From NCBI GenBank assembly GCA_009873635.1, contig WAHY01000012.1, forward strand, positions 2,695 to 37,651: a stretch of 34,957 nt of DNA, written 5' to 3'. Shown here in pieces: positions 24,070 through 33,212 of this stretch; the first letter of the stretch is position 1; the number at the start of each line of letters is the position of its first letter. The position numbers and the translations under genes are program-made. Under the pieces are notes generated by a model. The model was not told the DNA's origin, made no database searches, and saw only the letters and a list, made by a program, of their open reading frames with translations. The DNA comes from Nitrospinota bacterium (GTDB lineage Bacteria; Nitrospinota; Nitrospinia; Nitrospinales; VA-1).

Positions 24070-25209
24070 ATGACCGCATACATCATTCGCCGACTCTTAT
24101 TGATGTTTCCGACTTTAATTGGAATCATCACCATAACCTTTATCGCCACTCAATTTGTCCCAGGAGGCCCGATAGATCAGATGAAATCTCTATTGCGGGG
24201 GCACGGCAGCACTCTGACAGAAGCAGGAGGTGGTGCCTTGACGGGACCAGGTAAAAAGTTTGGCGAAATAGATCCCAAGCATATGGCCGCATTGAAAAAG
24301 ATTTACCATCTTGACCGGCCACTGTGGGAAAGATATTTGCGTACTTTTTTATGGTACTCCCCGAAAAATGAATCCGCTTCGTTTTTGGAAAATTTTTTTG
24401 ACCGCGACAATTGGGAAGGATTTCTGGTTTTTAAATTTGGCAACTCCTTTTATCGAAACAAGTCTGTTCTTGAACTAATCAAAGAGAAATTACCCGTCTC
24501 AGCTTCTTTGGGCATCACCAGCTTTTTTTTGACTTATACCATCTGCATTATTCTAGGTATCGCCAAAGCCGTTAAACATGGAACACGCTTTGATACAGTC
24601 ACAAGCATGATTGTACTTATTGGTTACAGCGTTCCAGGTTTTGTGCTGGCAATTTTTCTCATCGTCCTCTTTGGCCCAGGGGATGGTGCCATTGTCCACC
24701 TTATACCCATTGCCGGCCTGACATCAGTTGGTACTCCCGGTTACGAATCCTGGACGTTCTGGGAAAAACTTTCGGACTACCTCCATCATTTAGCAGCACC
24801 ACTGCTATGCTACGTGCTTGGAGGTTTTGCCACCCTCACCCTGCTGACCAAGAACGCGTTTCTGGAAGAGATGCGCAAGCAATACGTGTTGACGGCCAGA
24901 GCCAAGGGGTTACCAGAAAAAAAAGTTTTATTCAAACATGTACTGAAAAATTCGTTGATCCCCCTGGTGACTGGTTTTCCCATTGCTTTCCTGGCCATGT
25001 TCTTTTCCGGTTCACTGTTGTTAGAGCAAATTTTCACTTTGGATGGACTTGGGCTTCTTTCATATCAGGCGGTAATCCAAAGAGACTACCCAATTGTACT
25101 CGGCACCCTTTTTATTTTTTCTCTCATGGGACTGATAGGACAGTTACTGACCGACCTATCCTACATTTTAATTGACAGAAGAATCTCATTCGATGAATCC
25201 CAGGGCTGA
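24070..25209 (+). CDS. yejB: peptide ABC transporter permease YejB
   Basis: Inner-membrane permease of the DppB/OppB class, 379 residues, six membrane segments expected. Seen: an N-terminal helix with the class motif IIRRLLLMFPTLIGIITITF (shortened at 20), the periplasmic domain with KKIYHLDRPLWERYLRTF, and the ATPase-docking EAA loop LTARAKGLPEKKVLFKHVLKN (in part) around residues 275-295. It has a longer periplasmic loop than DppB, as YejB has. It lies between yejA (24 bases) and yejE (2 bases). Confidence 0.95.
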   Translation: MTAYIIRRLLLMFPTLIGIITITFIATQFVPGGPIDQMKSLLRGHGSTLTEAGGGALTGPGKKFGEIDPKHMAALKKIYHLDRPLWERYLRTFLWYSPKNESASFLENFFDRDNWEGFLVFKFGNSFYRNKSVLELIKEKLPVSASLGITSFFLTYTICIILGIAKAVKHGTRFDTVTSMIVLIGYSVPGFVLAIFLIVLFGPGDGAIVHLIPIAGLTSVGTPGYESWTFWEKLSDYLHHLAAPLLCYVLGGFATLTLLTKNAFLEEMRKQYVLTARAKGLPEKKVLFKHVLKNSLIPLVTGFPIAFLAMFFSGSLLLEQIFTLDGLGLLSYQAVIQRDYPIVLGTLFIFSLMGLIGQLLTDLSYILIDRRISFDESQG

Positions 25210-25211
25210 AT

Positions 25212-26477
25212 ATGCTGAAGTTGAATAAAGAACTAACAGAAAAGGTCGCTGTCTTTAAAAATGACAAGCGTGCCTATAACAGTTTTTTGGTTTTGTCATT
25301 TCTGTTTTTAATTACTTTGCCAGCCGAATTAATCTGTAATGTGCGACCATTGATAATCGTTGTGGAAAGTAAACCCTATTTCCCCATCCTCTTCACATAC
25401 AGCGAGAAAGATTTTGGGGGCACTCTACCGAGCGAACCGGATTATAAATCCCCCCGGTTTCTTGGAATATTAAAAGGAGTCCCCGATACTCCCGTTCAAG
25501 AAATACAGGATAAAAGTTCATTTGAGTTGCAACTGGATGACTTCGAAGATGAAGACGCAGTAGAAGAACCTTCATTCAGTGTCGAGCTTGATGATTTTGA
25601 AGAGATCGATGAAACGGTGACACCAACGGTTGAAAGTTCTTCACCCCAGCCAGTCACTCCAAGAGATCACTGGATACTATGGCCTCCAGTACGTTACGAC
25701 TATAAATACATACCAACAGAATCAAAAACCGGGAATGTAGTCCTCGCAGCACCCTACCGAACATCCCGGCCTCATGGAGACGGATTTATAGAAAGCTCCT
25801 GGATGGATGGGCATTATCTTGGAACCGATGACCGGGGGAGAGATGTTCTGGCAAGGTTAATATATGGGTTCCGCATTTCAATGGTGTTTGGCGCATCCCT
25901 GGCGATTACTGGCACCCTTATCGGATGCCTGATAGGCGGGACACAGGGGTTCTTCGGCGGTGCAATTGACCTTGTTGGTCAACGGTTGACAGAAATCTGG
26001 GGGTCAATTCCAAGATTATATATCCTGATAATTTTAAGTTCTTTTTTAGTACCTTCAGCACTGCTTCTTTTTTTAATTTTGAACCTGACCGCATGGATGG
26101 GAATTGCCGCCTACATTCGTGCAGAATTTTTAAAAGTCCGCAACTTTGAATTTGTTAAAGCGGCCAAGGGACTTGGAGTTTCAAACTTTACGATCATGCG
26201 TCGACATATACTGCCAAACGCCTTAACTCCGGTTGTGACGTTCTTTCCTTTCGAAGTCACAGCGGGAATTCTGGCATTGGTGAGTCTTGATTATCTAAAT
26301 CTGGGTGTGCCCAGTCCTGCTCCAAGTATCGGGGAACTGTTGGCACAAGGAAAAAACAACCTTCAGGCATTGTGGATTTTACTGCCGACTTTCGTCTCAC
26401 TAACTGCGACAATCACACTATTAACTTTTATAGGAGAAGGTATCCGCAACGCCTTCGATCCAAGAAAAGCTCTGTAA
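25212..26477 (+). CDS. yejE: peptide ABC transporter permease YejE
   Basis: Second permease (DppC/OppC class) of the Yej importer. It has 421 residues, about 80 more than E. coli YejE. Seen: the first helix (about residues 24-42) with AELICNVRPLI, YFPILFTYSEKDFGG, LGTDDRGRDVLARLIYGFRIS (in part) at 203-222, and the EAA loop AAKGLGVSNFTIMRRHILPN at 317-336. The end FIGEGIRNAFDPRKA is YejE-like. The extra length is an acidic insert at about residues 90-150, in the periplasmic loop after helix 1, containing two imperfect copies of an SFxxxLDDFE unit (103-114 and 121-132). It starts two bases after yejB, so translation is coupled. Confidence 0.95.
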   Translation: MLKLNKELTEKVAVFKNDKRAYNSFLVLSFLFLITLPAELICNVRPLIIVVESKPYFPILFTYSEKDFGGTLPSEPDYKSPRFLGILKGVPDTPVQEIQDKSSFELQLDDFEDEDAVEEPSFSVELDDFEEIDETVTPTVESSSPQPVTPRDHWILWPPVRYDYKYIPTESKTGNVVLAAPYRTSRPHGDGFIESSWMDGHYLGTDDRGRDVLARLIYGFRISMVFGASLAITGTLIGCLIGGTQGFFGGAIDLVGQRLTEIWGSIPRLYILIILSSFLVPSALLLFLILNLTAWMGIAAYIRAEFLKVRNFEFVKAAKGLGVSNFTIMRRHILPNALTPVVTFFPFEVTAGILALVSLDYLNLGVPSPAPSIGELLAQGKNNLQALWILLPTFVSLTATITLLTFIGEGIRNAFDPRKAL

Positions 26478-26481
26478 TAAA

Positions 26482-28506
26482 ATGATGTTATCAGTAAAAA
26501 ATCTAGCCACTCATTTTCATGCAGGATTGGGAAAGACTGCCCGAGCTGTAGATGGAGTATCCTTTGATCTTGAGCAGGGTAAGACTTTGGCCCTGGTTGG
26601 AGAATCCGGATGTGGAAAAACCCAGACTGCCTTTTCAATCATTCGCCTGATCGCTGAAAATGGTTATCACCCAACAGGTGAAATCCATTTTCAGGGACAA
26701 AATCTGTTCAAGCTGAATGATGAAGATATGCGAGGTATGAGGGGAAATGATATCGCCATGATATTTCAGGAGCCAATGACCTCCCTGAACCCCCTGTTTC
26801 GTATTGGTGACCAGCTTGCGGAGCCATTAAAACAGCACTTGAAGATTGCTACAGGGGATTCCCGAAAAAAAGCTCTTGAACTTTTGGAGAAGGTAGGAAT
26901 ACCTGATCCACATAAACGCATTGATGACTTTCCACACCAGCTTTCTGGAGGCATGAAGCAAAGAGTCATGATTGCCATGGCCCTGGCCTGCGAGCCAAAA
27001 CTGCTCATAGCCGATGAACCTACTACCGCTTTGGATGTAACGATTCAAGCACAAGTATTAAGCCTGATGAGTGAGTTACAAAAACAAAACGGTATGGCGA
27101 TTCTTCTTATCACACATGATATGGGCATCGTAAACCAGATGGCTGATGATTTGTGCATCATGTACGCTGGCCGGATAGCAGAGTATGGTAGCCGTGAGAA
27201 AATCTTTAACAAAATGGCTCACCCGTACACACAAAAGCTTTTCAGTTCAATCCCGAAACTTCAAAAAAGCAATCTTCTGCTAGACACCATTCCCGGCCTG
27301 GTTCCTTCGGCGACAGAATACAAGGATGGATGCAGGTTTGCCGACCGTTGTTCTGAAGTCATGGATATTTGCCACACACAAGAAAGTTCAGTCCACCAGC
27401 TAAGTAAAAATCATCAAACAACCTGCCATTTACTAGATAAAGGCCCTAGTCTATCTCAGAAGCAAAAAGGCAAAACACAACCTATTCCCATACGTAAAAT
27501 TGAAAACCAGCCGCTGGTTAAAATAAGAAATTTAAAAACCCATTTTCCAGTCCGCAAAGGTGTATTTCTGCGTGTGGCAAACCATATACGGGCAGTGGAC
27601 AATATAAACCTGGATATTAAAAAGGGTTCCACGGTTGCCCTGGTGGGAGAATCTGGTTGCGGAAAAACCACCTTGGGTGAATCTATCCTTCAACTGGTAC
27701 CTGATGCACAAGGAGAAGTGTTATTTGACGATAAAAACATTATGCTTCTTAAAGGAAAGGCTTTAAAAAAATTTCGTCGAAGTATGCAGGTCGTATTCCA
27801 GGATCCTTTCGGTTCGTTACAACCCCGAATGACGATAGAGAGAATTGTGGGTGAAGGGATTGAAACACACCAGCCCGACCTGTCACCCACGGAACGGATC
27901 AATAAAATTTCCCGGGTTTTAAAAGAAGTGGGGTTAAGTCCTGCCATCTTAGAACGTTATCCGCATGAATTTTCAGGAGGCCAACGGCAACGAATTGCGA
28001 TTGCCCGTGCTCTCATTTTAGAACCGGAATTTCTGGTACTGGATGAACCCACCAGCGCACTGGATGTCTCTGTACAGGCACAGGTTCTGAACCTGCTAAA
28101 GGAATTGCAGGCACGCCACAAACTGACTTATCTCTTTATCAGCCACAATCTCAGCGTAGTTCGTTATATGGCTGATACAGTAGCGATCATGTATCTTGGT
28201 AAAATTGTTGAACAGTCACCGGTTGAAGAACTTTTTGACAACCCACGTCACCCTTATACCAAATCGCTTCTAGAGGCTGTTCCCTCGCTGGAATCCCGTA
28301 AACCTTTCAAACCATTGACAGGAGATGTTCCCTCACCGCTCAACCCACCAAAAGGTTGCCATTTTCACCCACGCTGTCCGATTTATTTAAGTGAAGAGCC
28401 GGGATCCGAATTGTCAAAAAGATGTACCCGCCAAATTCCTGAAAAGTCAGGAGATACCCATTCGTTTGTAAGTTGTCACAACATAACACTGGCTCCAAAA
28501 AAATAA
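26482..28506 (+). CDS. yejF: peptide ABC transporter double ATPase YejF
   Basis: Fused pair of nucleotide-binding domains energising YejBE. It has 674 residues, longer than E. coli YejF (529). NBD1 carries GESGCGKTQ, LSGGMKQRVMIAMAL and LLIADEPTTALD; NBD2 carries GESGCGKTT, FSGGQRQRIAIARAL and LVLDEPTSALD. An oligopeptide-transporter C-terminal domain follows each NBD. After NBD1 it has cysteines GCRFADRCSEVMDICH, and after NBD2 GCHFHPRCP with a late Cys, the pattern that in DppD/OppD-type subunits binds a [4Fe-4S] cluster. NBD1 has Gln rather than Thr after the Walker A Lys-Thr. It starts four bases after yejE. Confidence 0.95.
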   Translation: MMLSVKNLATHFHAGLGKTARAVDGVSFDLEQGKTLALVGESGCGKTQTAFSIIRLIAENGYHPTGEIHFQGQNLFKLNDEDMRGMRGNDIAMIFQEPMTSLNPLFRIGDQLAEPLKQHLKIATGDSRKKALELLEKVGIPDPHKRIDDFPHQLSGGMKQRVMIAMALACEPKLLIADEPTTALDVTIQAQVLSLMSELQKQNGMAILLITHDMGIVNQMADDLCIMYAGRIAEYGSREKIFNKMAHPYTQKLFSSIPKLQKSNLLLDTIPGLVPSATEYKDGCRFADRCSEVMDICHTQESSVHQLSKNHQTTCHLLDKGPSLSQKQKGKTQPIPIRKIENQPLVKIRNLKTHFPVRKGVFLRVANHIRAVDNINLDIKKGSTVALVGESGCGKTTLGESILQLVPDAQGEVLFDDKNIMLLKGKALKKFRRSMQVVFQDPFGSLQPRMTIERIVGEGIETHQPDLSPTERINKISRVLKEVGLSPAILERYPHEFSGGQRQRIAIARALILEPEFLVLDEPTSALDVSVQAQVLNLLKELQARHKLTYLFISHNLSVVRYMADTVAIMYLGKIVEQSPVEELFDNPRHPYTKSLLEAVPSLESRKPFKPLTGDVPSPLNPPKGCHFHPRCPIYLSEEPGSELSKRCTRQIPEKSGDTHSFVSCHNITLAPKK

Positions 28507-28724
28507 CAAATGAATGCTGTAACAAATCTAATCCCACAACTTATTGAAATAAAAGGTGCCATAACCATCGCATTCATCAATTATTAAATTCTCTAAAAAA
28601 CACCTCGCCAAGAAAGTTGAATCTGTTGGTTTTACACGTTCTTTATTTACAGGAATGTAAGTCCGGGATATAGTTTTTGTTCATTCGGCGATCGGGTGCC
28701 TAAAAAAGATCAGGACTAAGTATC

Positions 28725-29372
28725 ATGAAAAAGATATTGTCAATATTTTTAGGTTTAGGTCTTCTCACTGCCAGCTCCTCAGCATTATCTCAGGAGGAAA
28801 TTCCTTCAGCACAGTCAATGAAAGCCGCATTACAAAAAGAACCTGATAATCCTGTTTTGCTTACACAGCTGGGTCTCATTTATCTTAAAAACAAAAAATT
28901 TCAACAAGCTATTCCACCCTTGGAACAGTCTTTAAAGATTCGAAAAGATGATTTCAAATCGCATTTTTATCTGGCCCTTGCTTATGGAGCTGTCGGACGC
29001 CACGATAAAAAGCTCGAAGAACTTCAGGAAAGCCTGCGAATCAAACCCGATTTTGCCGAAGCCAATTTTAAAATTGGTTTGGCCCATGCAGCTTTAAACA
29101 GACACCATGAGGCGACCGAATACTACCAAAAAGCCATTAAACTAGAACCCGACAATTACGATTCTCATTATTTCCTGGCATTGTCTTATTTTCTGTCCAA
29201 CAGGTATCAGGAAGCCCTTGCGGCCATTTTAGAATCAATCAGGCTCAATCCAAATAATGCAGAAGCCCAGTACACACTGGGACAAATCTATTTGAAGCTG
29301 GGCCGGTATAAAATGGCTATAAATCCGCTGCAAACTGCTATGAGCATCCACCCTAAATTGGCACAAAGATAG
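28725..29372 (+). CDS. secreted tetratricopeptide repeat protein
   Basis: Predicted periplasmic or lipid-free secreted protein of 215 residues, acting as a protein-binding scaffold by family knowledge. Seen: a signal peptide (MKKILSIFLGLGLLTASS, cleavage near ALS|QEE, residue 22), then five TPR units of 34 residues. Recurrent features are LxxxGLxYLKxxKFxxA, YLALAYxxxGRHDK, NFKIGLAHAALNRHHEA, YFLALSYFLSNRYQEA and YTLGQIYLKLGRYKMA, each ending in the helix-capping P(D/N). The repeats fill almost the whole mature protein. No partner gene is obvious. It is separated from yejF by 218 bases with no terminator or strong promoter visible. Confidence 0.9.
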   Translation: MKKILSIFLGLGLLTASSSALSQEEIPSAQSMKAALQKEPDNPVLLTQLGLIYLKNKKFQQAIPPLEQSLKIRKDDFKSHFYLALAYGAVGRHDKKLEELQESLRIKPDFAEANFKIGLAHAALNRHHEATEYYQKAIKLEPDNYDSHYFLALSYFLSNRYQEALAAILESIRLNPNNAEAQYTLGQIYLKLGRYKMAINPLQTAMSIHPKLAQR

Positions 29373-29536
29373 CCCTTATCATCATTGCGGTACTACCTCA
29401 AAATCCATTCTCGTTTCCCAGGTCTGAAAGTTTTTGAAGAAAAGTGCGACTTAGCTACACTAATTATGATATGGATTTGTTGTCACAAATAATGAGAAAA
29501 TAGATACACACAAATGGTCTGTGGAGGTCTTTTGAA

Positions 29537-30685
29537 ATGTACAAACAATATGCCGCCTTATTAATACTTTTCAGCTTTATTGTATTCTTAGCTTTTATAC
29601 CTAAAAATGTAAACAGTGCTTCCAAACAATCATCAATTGCCAGCAAAGATATCAACAATTCCACAAAGACAAAGACGGCAATATTTGCAGGGGGCTGTTT
29701 TTGGTGTATGGAGCACCCTTTTGAAGATTTGCCAGGAATATCAAAAGTCATCTCTGGGTACACCGGTGGAAAAGAGAAAAATCCTACTTACAAACAAGTT
29801 GCTTCAGGATCTACCCAGCATGTAGAAGCCGTCGAAGTTCATTTTAATCCAGGAAAAATTTCTTATTCTGACCTTCTGCAAATTTTCTGGAGAAATATTG
29901 ACCCAACGGATGCGGGAGGTCAGTTTGTAGACAGAGGCAAGCAGTACACTACGGGAATTTTTTATAAAAATAAGCAACAAAAACAAGCGGCAGAACTATC
30001 CAAAAAACAACTTGAAAAAAATAAAAGGTTCGGCAAAAAAATTGTTACCAGAATTGTCCCCGCCAGTCAGTTTTACCCTGCCGAGGAATACCATCAGGAT
30101 TTTTTCAAGAAAAATTATATTCGATACAGAGTATATCGGGCTGGATCAGGAAGGGATGAATATATATCCCGCGTTTGGGGAAAGGACAAAGAGTACAAAA
30201 TCTCAAAAATGAAGTTTAATGGAGCAAAAAACTTCGAGTTTACTTTAATCGGCAACATTAATGGATCAAAAAACCAATTGACTAAACTGCAGTATTACGT
30301 AACGCAAAAAAATGGCACCGAGCCGCCATTTAACAACGCCTATTGGGACAATAAGAAACCAGGCATTTATGTCGATATAGTATCTGGTGAACCTTTATTC
30401 AGTTCCAAAGATAAATTTAAATCAGGAACAGGTTGGCCGTCATTCACAAGACCGCTGGTACAGGAAAATATAATCAGGCAAAAAGATACATCCTTCAATA
30501 TGGTTAGAATTGAAGTGCGGTCAAAAGCTGCCAATTCTCATTTAGGTCATCTATTCCATGATGGACCCAAGCCAACAGGGTTAAGGTATTGCATCAACTC
30601 AGCGGCTATGAGATTCATCCCCGTTGAAAATTTAAAGAAAGAGGGTTATGCGGATTTTCTGAGCCTGTTTAACAATGGGGCCTGA
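29537..30685 (+). CDS. msrAB: membrane-anchored MsrA-MsrB fusion
   Basis: Bifunctional methionine sulfoxide reductase repairing both S- and R-sulfoxides in proteins. It has 382 residues. An N-terminal hydrophobic segment (about residues 5-22) is either an anchor or an uncleaved signal, so the enzyme likely faces the periplasm. MsrA domain: [12 protein letters not shown] with C54, SGYTGG and the YHQDFF end. MsrB domain: [21 protein letters not shown], the [10 protein letters not shown] site and catalytic C352 in [12 protein letters not shown]. The two CxxC zinc motifs of many MsrB proteins are not seen. GGAGG precedes the ATG. A GIY-YIG gene starts 8 bases later. Confidence 0.94.
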   Translation: MYKQYAALLILFSFIVFLAFIPKNVNSASKQSSIASKDINNSTKTKTAIFAGGCFWCMEHPFEDLPGISKVISGYTGGKEKNPTYKQVASGSTQHVEAVEVHFNPGKISYSDLLQIFWRNIDPTDAGGQFVDRGKQYTTGIFYKNKQQKQAAELSKKQLEKNKRFGKKIVTRIVPASQFYPAEEYHQDFFKKNYIRYRVYRAGSGRDEYISRVWGKDKEYKISKMKFNGAKNFEFTLIGNINGSKNQLTKLQYYVTQKNGTEPPFNNAYWDNKKPGIYVDIVSGEPLFSSKDKFKSGTGWPSFTRPLVQENIIRQKDTSFNMVRIEVRSKAANSHLGHLFHDGPKPTGLRYCINSAAMRFIPVENLKKEGYADFLSLFNNGA

Positions 30686-30693
30686 CCGTCACG

Positions 30694-30999
30694 ATGGGTT
30701 CCAACTCGAAAACTCTACCCTGGTACCTATATATGGTGAGGACTAAACATGGCCAACTCTACACAGGCATCACCCAGGATATAACTCGCCGGTTCATCGA
30801 GCATCAGGAGGGTAGCAACAAAGCTGCAAAATATCTCAAGGGGAAGGGACCTTTAACACTGGTCTTTCAACAGGAGATAGGAAGCCGCTCATTGGCATTG
30901 AAAGCAGAAATTGCGATCAAAAAACTGTCAAAAAAACAAAAAGAACACCTTGCAACAAACCCGGAAGAATTCAACCTGAAAAAACTGATAAACCTATAA
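30694..30999 (+). CDS. GIY-YIG domain protein (YhbQ/UPF0213-like)
   Basis: A 101-residue stand-alone GIY-YIG nuclease-fold protein. Seen: [20 protein letters not shown], equivalent to the GIY...YIG strands with Tyr retained, RRFIEHQ with the family Arg and His, and a C-terminal [19 protein letters not shown] helix with the conserved Glu. This matches the small YhbQ/YazA-type group. Substrates are poorly known; E. coli YhbQ has been linked to DNA damage response. There is no clear ribosome-binding site and only 8 bases after msrAB, so it is probably translated by reinitiation. It converges with the response regulator gene. Confidence 0.88.
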   Translation: MGSNSKTLPWYLYMVRTKHGQLYTGITQDITRRFIEHQEGSNKAAKYLKGKGPLTLVFQQEIGSRSLALKAEIAIKKLSKKQKEHLATNPEEFNLKKLINL

Positions 31000-31009
31000 A
31001 GAACTATCT

Positions 31010-31663
31010 TTACTGGACAAGATTATTTTTGAAGGCGTAGTTTGTTATCTGCGCATTATTTTTCAAGGTGGTCTTAGCCAAAATTCTGCTCCTGTAGGTT
31101 CCCACGGTTCCCACACCCAGTTCAAGTTCCTTCGCAATTTCAGTCAAAGTTTTTCCAGCACCAATCATACAAAAAATTTGCAACTCTCTTGGAGACAAGT
31201 TCTCGTGCAAAGCCTTGTCTGAAGCGCTTGATAAACTACTGACCATTTTTTCAGCAAAATTTTGACTGATATAAATTCCCCCATCAGCAACCTTACGAAT
31301 GGCTTCAACAAGCTGCTCAGGAGCGCTGTCTTTTGTCAAATAGCCTGCAGCACCCGCCTTATAAAATTGTTTGGCATAATTCTCTTCTGAAGAGACACTG
31401 AGAATCACGACTTTAATATCAGGGTGGTCATTATAAACTTTCTGCATTACTTCCCATCCTGTTTGGCCTGGCATATTAATATCCAATAGCAAGACATCCA
31501 CATCCAAACCGGGAAGCTTTTCCAAAACTTCATCACCATCACCCGCCTGATAAATTAATTCCATGTCCGGTGTTTCATCGATTATCTGAACCAGACCTTT
31601 TCGAACAACAGCGTGATCATCCGCAATAATTATTCGAATATTCTTTGTTATGAAATTATTCAT
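31010..31663 (-). CDS. NarL/FixJ-type response regulator
   Basis: DNA-binding output partner of the adjacent kinase. It has 217 residues. Receiver domain: acidic pair in IIIADDHAVVRKG (D15, D16), phosphoacceptor D61 in LLLDINMPG, conserved Ser/Thr around VILSVSS and Lys in YLTKDSAP. C-terminal LuxR helix-turn-helix about residues 150-215: NLSPRELQIFCMIGAGKTLTE (in part), then KELELGVGTVGTYRSRI. Target genes are unknown, but autoregulation through direct repeats upstream of the operon is possible. Its ATG overlaps the kinase stop by eight bases, so the two are translationally coupled. Confidence 0.95.
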   Translation of the reverse strand: MNNFITKNIRIIIADDHAVVRKGLVQIIDETPDMELIYQAGDGDEVLEKLPGLDVDVLLLDINMPGQTGWEVMQKVYNDHPDIKVVILSVSSEENYAKQFYKAGAAGYLTKDSAPEQLVEAIRKVADGGIYISQNFAEKMVSSLSSASDKALHENLSPRELQIFCMIGAGKTLTEIAKELELGVGTVGTYRSRILAKTTLKNNAQITNYAFKNNLVQ

Positions 31664-32876
31664 TTACCACTTTTGGAATAGTTATTAATAATTGAGTACC
31701 ATTTCCAGTAGTCCCTTTAATAGAAAAATGGCCTTTCCAAATCAATACACGCTCTCGAATTCCTAACAACCCCAAAGACTTTAAATCATTAATTTTATCA
31801 CTATTGATACCTATACCATCATCATCAATAATCAACCGATATTCAGTTTTTGTTTCATGAAAGAAAACATTTACATTTTTAGCCATGGAGTGGCGTGAAA
31901 TATTAGTCAAAGCTTCCTGGAATATTCTAAACAAGTCGATAGACAAATCAGGATCTAGTTTGATTTCCTCTGAAGAAACTCTTAAACGGCAGCTAATATT
32001 TGTTTTATCAATAAAATTATCAACCTGCCATTGCAGTGCATTACAAAATCCCATTATATCAAGCACTTGGGGTCGCAACTCTGAAGAAACTCTACGAACA
32101 GTCTCCAGAGATTCTTCAATATGTGAATAGATTAATTTAATTTTAGCATTCATATTCTGTCCAGCGTTCACAATACTCTTTTCGATCGAAGTTAGTTCAA
32201 GTTTAATCGCTGTCAAAGAATGCCCCAATTCATCATGAATTTCTCTTGCAATTTTCTTCCTTTCATTCTCTATAATCTTTTGCTGCTTGTTACGTAAATT
32301 TCTTAATTGCTGAGTATTGTATTTCTTAATGGCAAGACTAGCTAAGTGAGCTACTGATTTCATCACCTTCAAATCCCATTCGGAAGGATGGTTAGGTTTA
32401 TCGTAGTAAAGGGCGAAGGTTCCCAATACTTTTCCATCTATATCAAAAATTGGGATGGACCAGCATGAGCGCAAGTTATGAGGAAGAGCTAGTTTTTTAA
32501 AGTCTTTCCAAAGTTTATTACTAGCTATATCCTCAACAATAATTGTTTTCTTTAGGTAAGCTGCAGTGCCACAAGAGCCAGCATTGTCTCCAATGGACAT
32601 TCCATTGATTGCATCACAATATAATTTGGGTAGATTAGGAGCCGCACCATGAATAAGACGTTTACCAGTATCATCTATTAATAGTATGGAACCTCTCAAG
32701 TTATCGAGCAGTTTTTCGATTTCAATAACAATAGAATTCAGAGTTTTTTTAAGTGAGGGCTCCTGAACAATAATTTCCAAAATTTTATTTTGGGTAAAAA
32801 GGTGTCTTTTATCCCGACTGCTCTCAAAAATATCTAAATTCGGAATATCGTTATATCCATTATTTGTTTCATGCAT
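31656..32876 (-). CDS. GAF domain sensor histidine kinase (HisKA_3)
   Basis: Soluble NarX/DesK-class histidine kinase, 406 residues, no membrane helix. GAF domain about residues 28-186, with SCGTAAYLKKTIIVEDI and CWSIPIFD, a pattern common in bacterial GAF sensors. HisKA_3 dimerisation domain: ERKKIAREIHDELGHSLTAI with phosphorylated H214. HATPase domain: FQEALTNISRHSMA (N box), IDDDGIGI (G1), LGLLGIRERV and GNGTQLLITIP. C102 in the GAF and other polar residues could bind a ligand, which is not identifiable. With the overlapping response regulator it forms a two-component system; a 31-residue membrane peptide gene lies 74 bases upstream on the same strand. Confidence 0.95.
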   Translation of the reverse strand: MHETNNGYNDIPNLDIFESSRDKRHLFTQNKILEIIVQEPSLKKTLNSIVIEIEKLLDNLRGSILLIDDTGKRLIHGAAPNLPKLYCDAINGMSIGDNAGSCGTAAYLKKTIIVEDIASNKLWKDFKKLALPHNLRSCWSIPIFDIDGKVLGTFALYYDKPNHPSEWDLKVMKSVAHLASLAIKKYNTQQLRNLRNKQQKIIENERKKIAREIHDELGHSLTAIKLELTSIEKSIVNAGQNMNAKIKLIYSHIEESLETVRRVSSELRPQVLDIMGFCNALQWQVDNFIDKTNISCRLRVSSEEIKLDPDLSIDLFRIFQEALTNISRHSMAKNVNVFFHETKTEYRLIIDDDGIGINSDKINDLKSLGLLGIRERVLIWKGHFSIKGTTGNGTQLLITIPKVVNE

Positions 32877-32950
32877 ATCTTTATATTCAATGACACCAAA
32901 TTAGAAGAATATGAAATCTATTTTATCCTTAAGGTAAACAATTTTAACGG

Positions 32951-33046
32951 TTATTCGCTGTTCCATTCAGTAACGAAATAATATACTAAAGTTATAGATA
33001 AAACTCCAACCACACCCGTCAAGATAATACAACTTAAGTTAATCAT
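32951..33046 (-). CDS. small single-helix membrane protein, 31 aa
   Basis: A short gene of 32 codons including stop. On the minus strand, AAGGA (33054-33058) stands seven bases before ATG 33046. The protein starts MINLSCIILTGVVGVL, continues ITLVYYFV as a single membrane helix (about residues 4-25) and ends in a polar TEWNSE. Ribosome-binding site, uninterrupted helix and polar end make it look real, in the manner of KdpF- or CydX-like regulatory miniproteins, but I see no homology to either. It lies 74 bases upstream of the histidine kinase on the same strand and could be the first gene of that operon. Function unknown. Confidence 0.6.
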   Translation of the reverse strand: MINLSCIILTGVVGVLSITLVYYFVTEWNSE

Positions 33047-33117
33047 TATATATTCCTTGAAAGTCTAATTGATAAGCCTTGCATTTTTACAAACTTTTAA
33101 ATTAAAAGATAATCTTA

Positions 33118-33140
33118 AAATTCAATGATAAATTCAATGA
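33118..33140. repeat. 11-base tandem direct repeat
   Basis: AAATTCAATGA occurs twice with a 12-base period (33118-33128, 33130-33140). On the minus strand each copy contains TTGAAT; the one at 33130-33140 is spaced 17 bases from GATTAT, a possible promoter for the small membrane protein and kinase operon. One-turn spacing also suits binding by a dimeric regulator. Confidence 0.45.
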
Positions 33141-33212
33141 AAAGTAGGCTAATTTTTTTAATATGCATATTAATTATATGGAAATGTCAAATATCATGTT
33201 TTTATAAAACTT

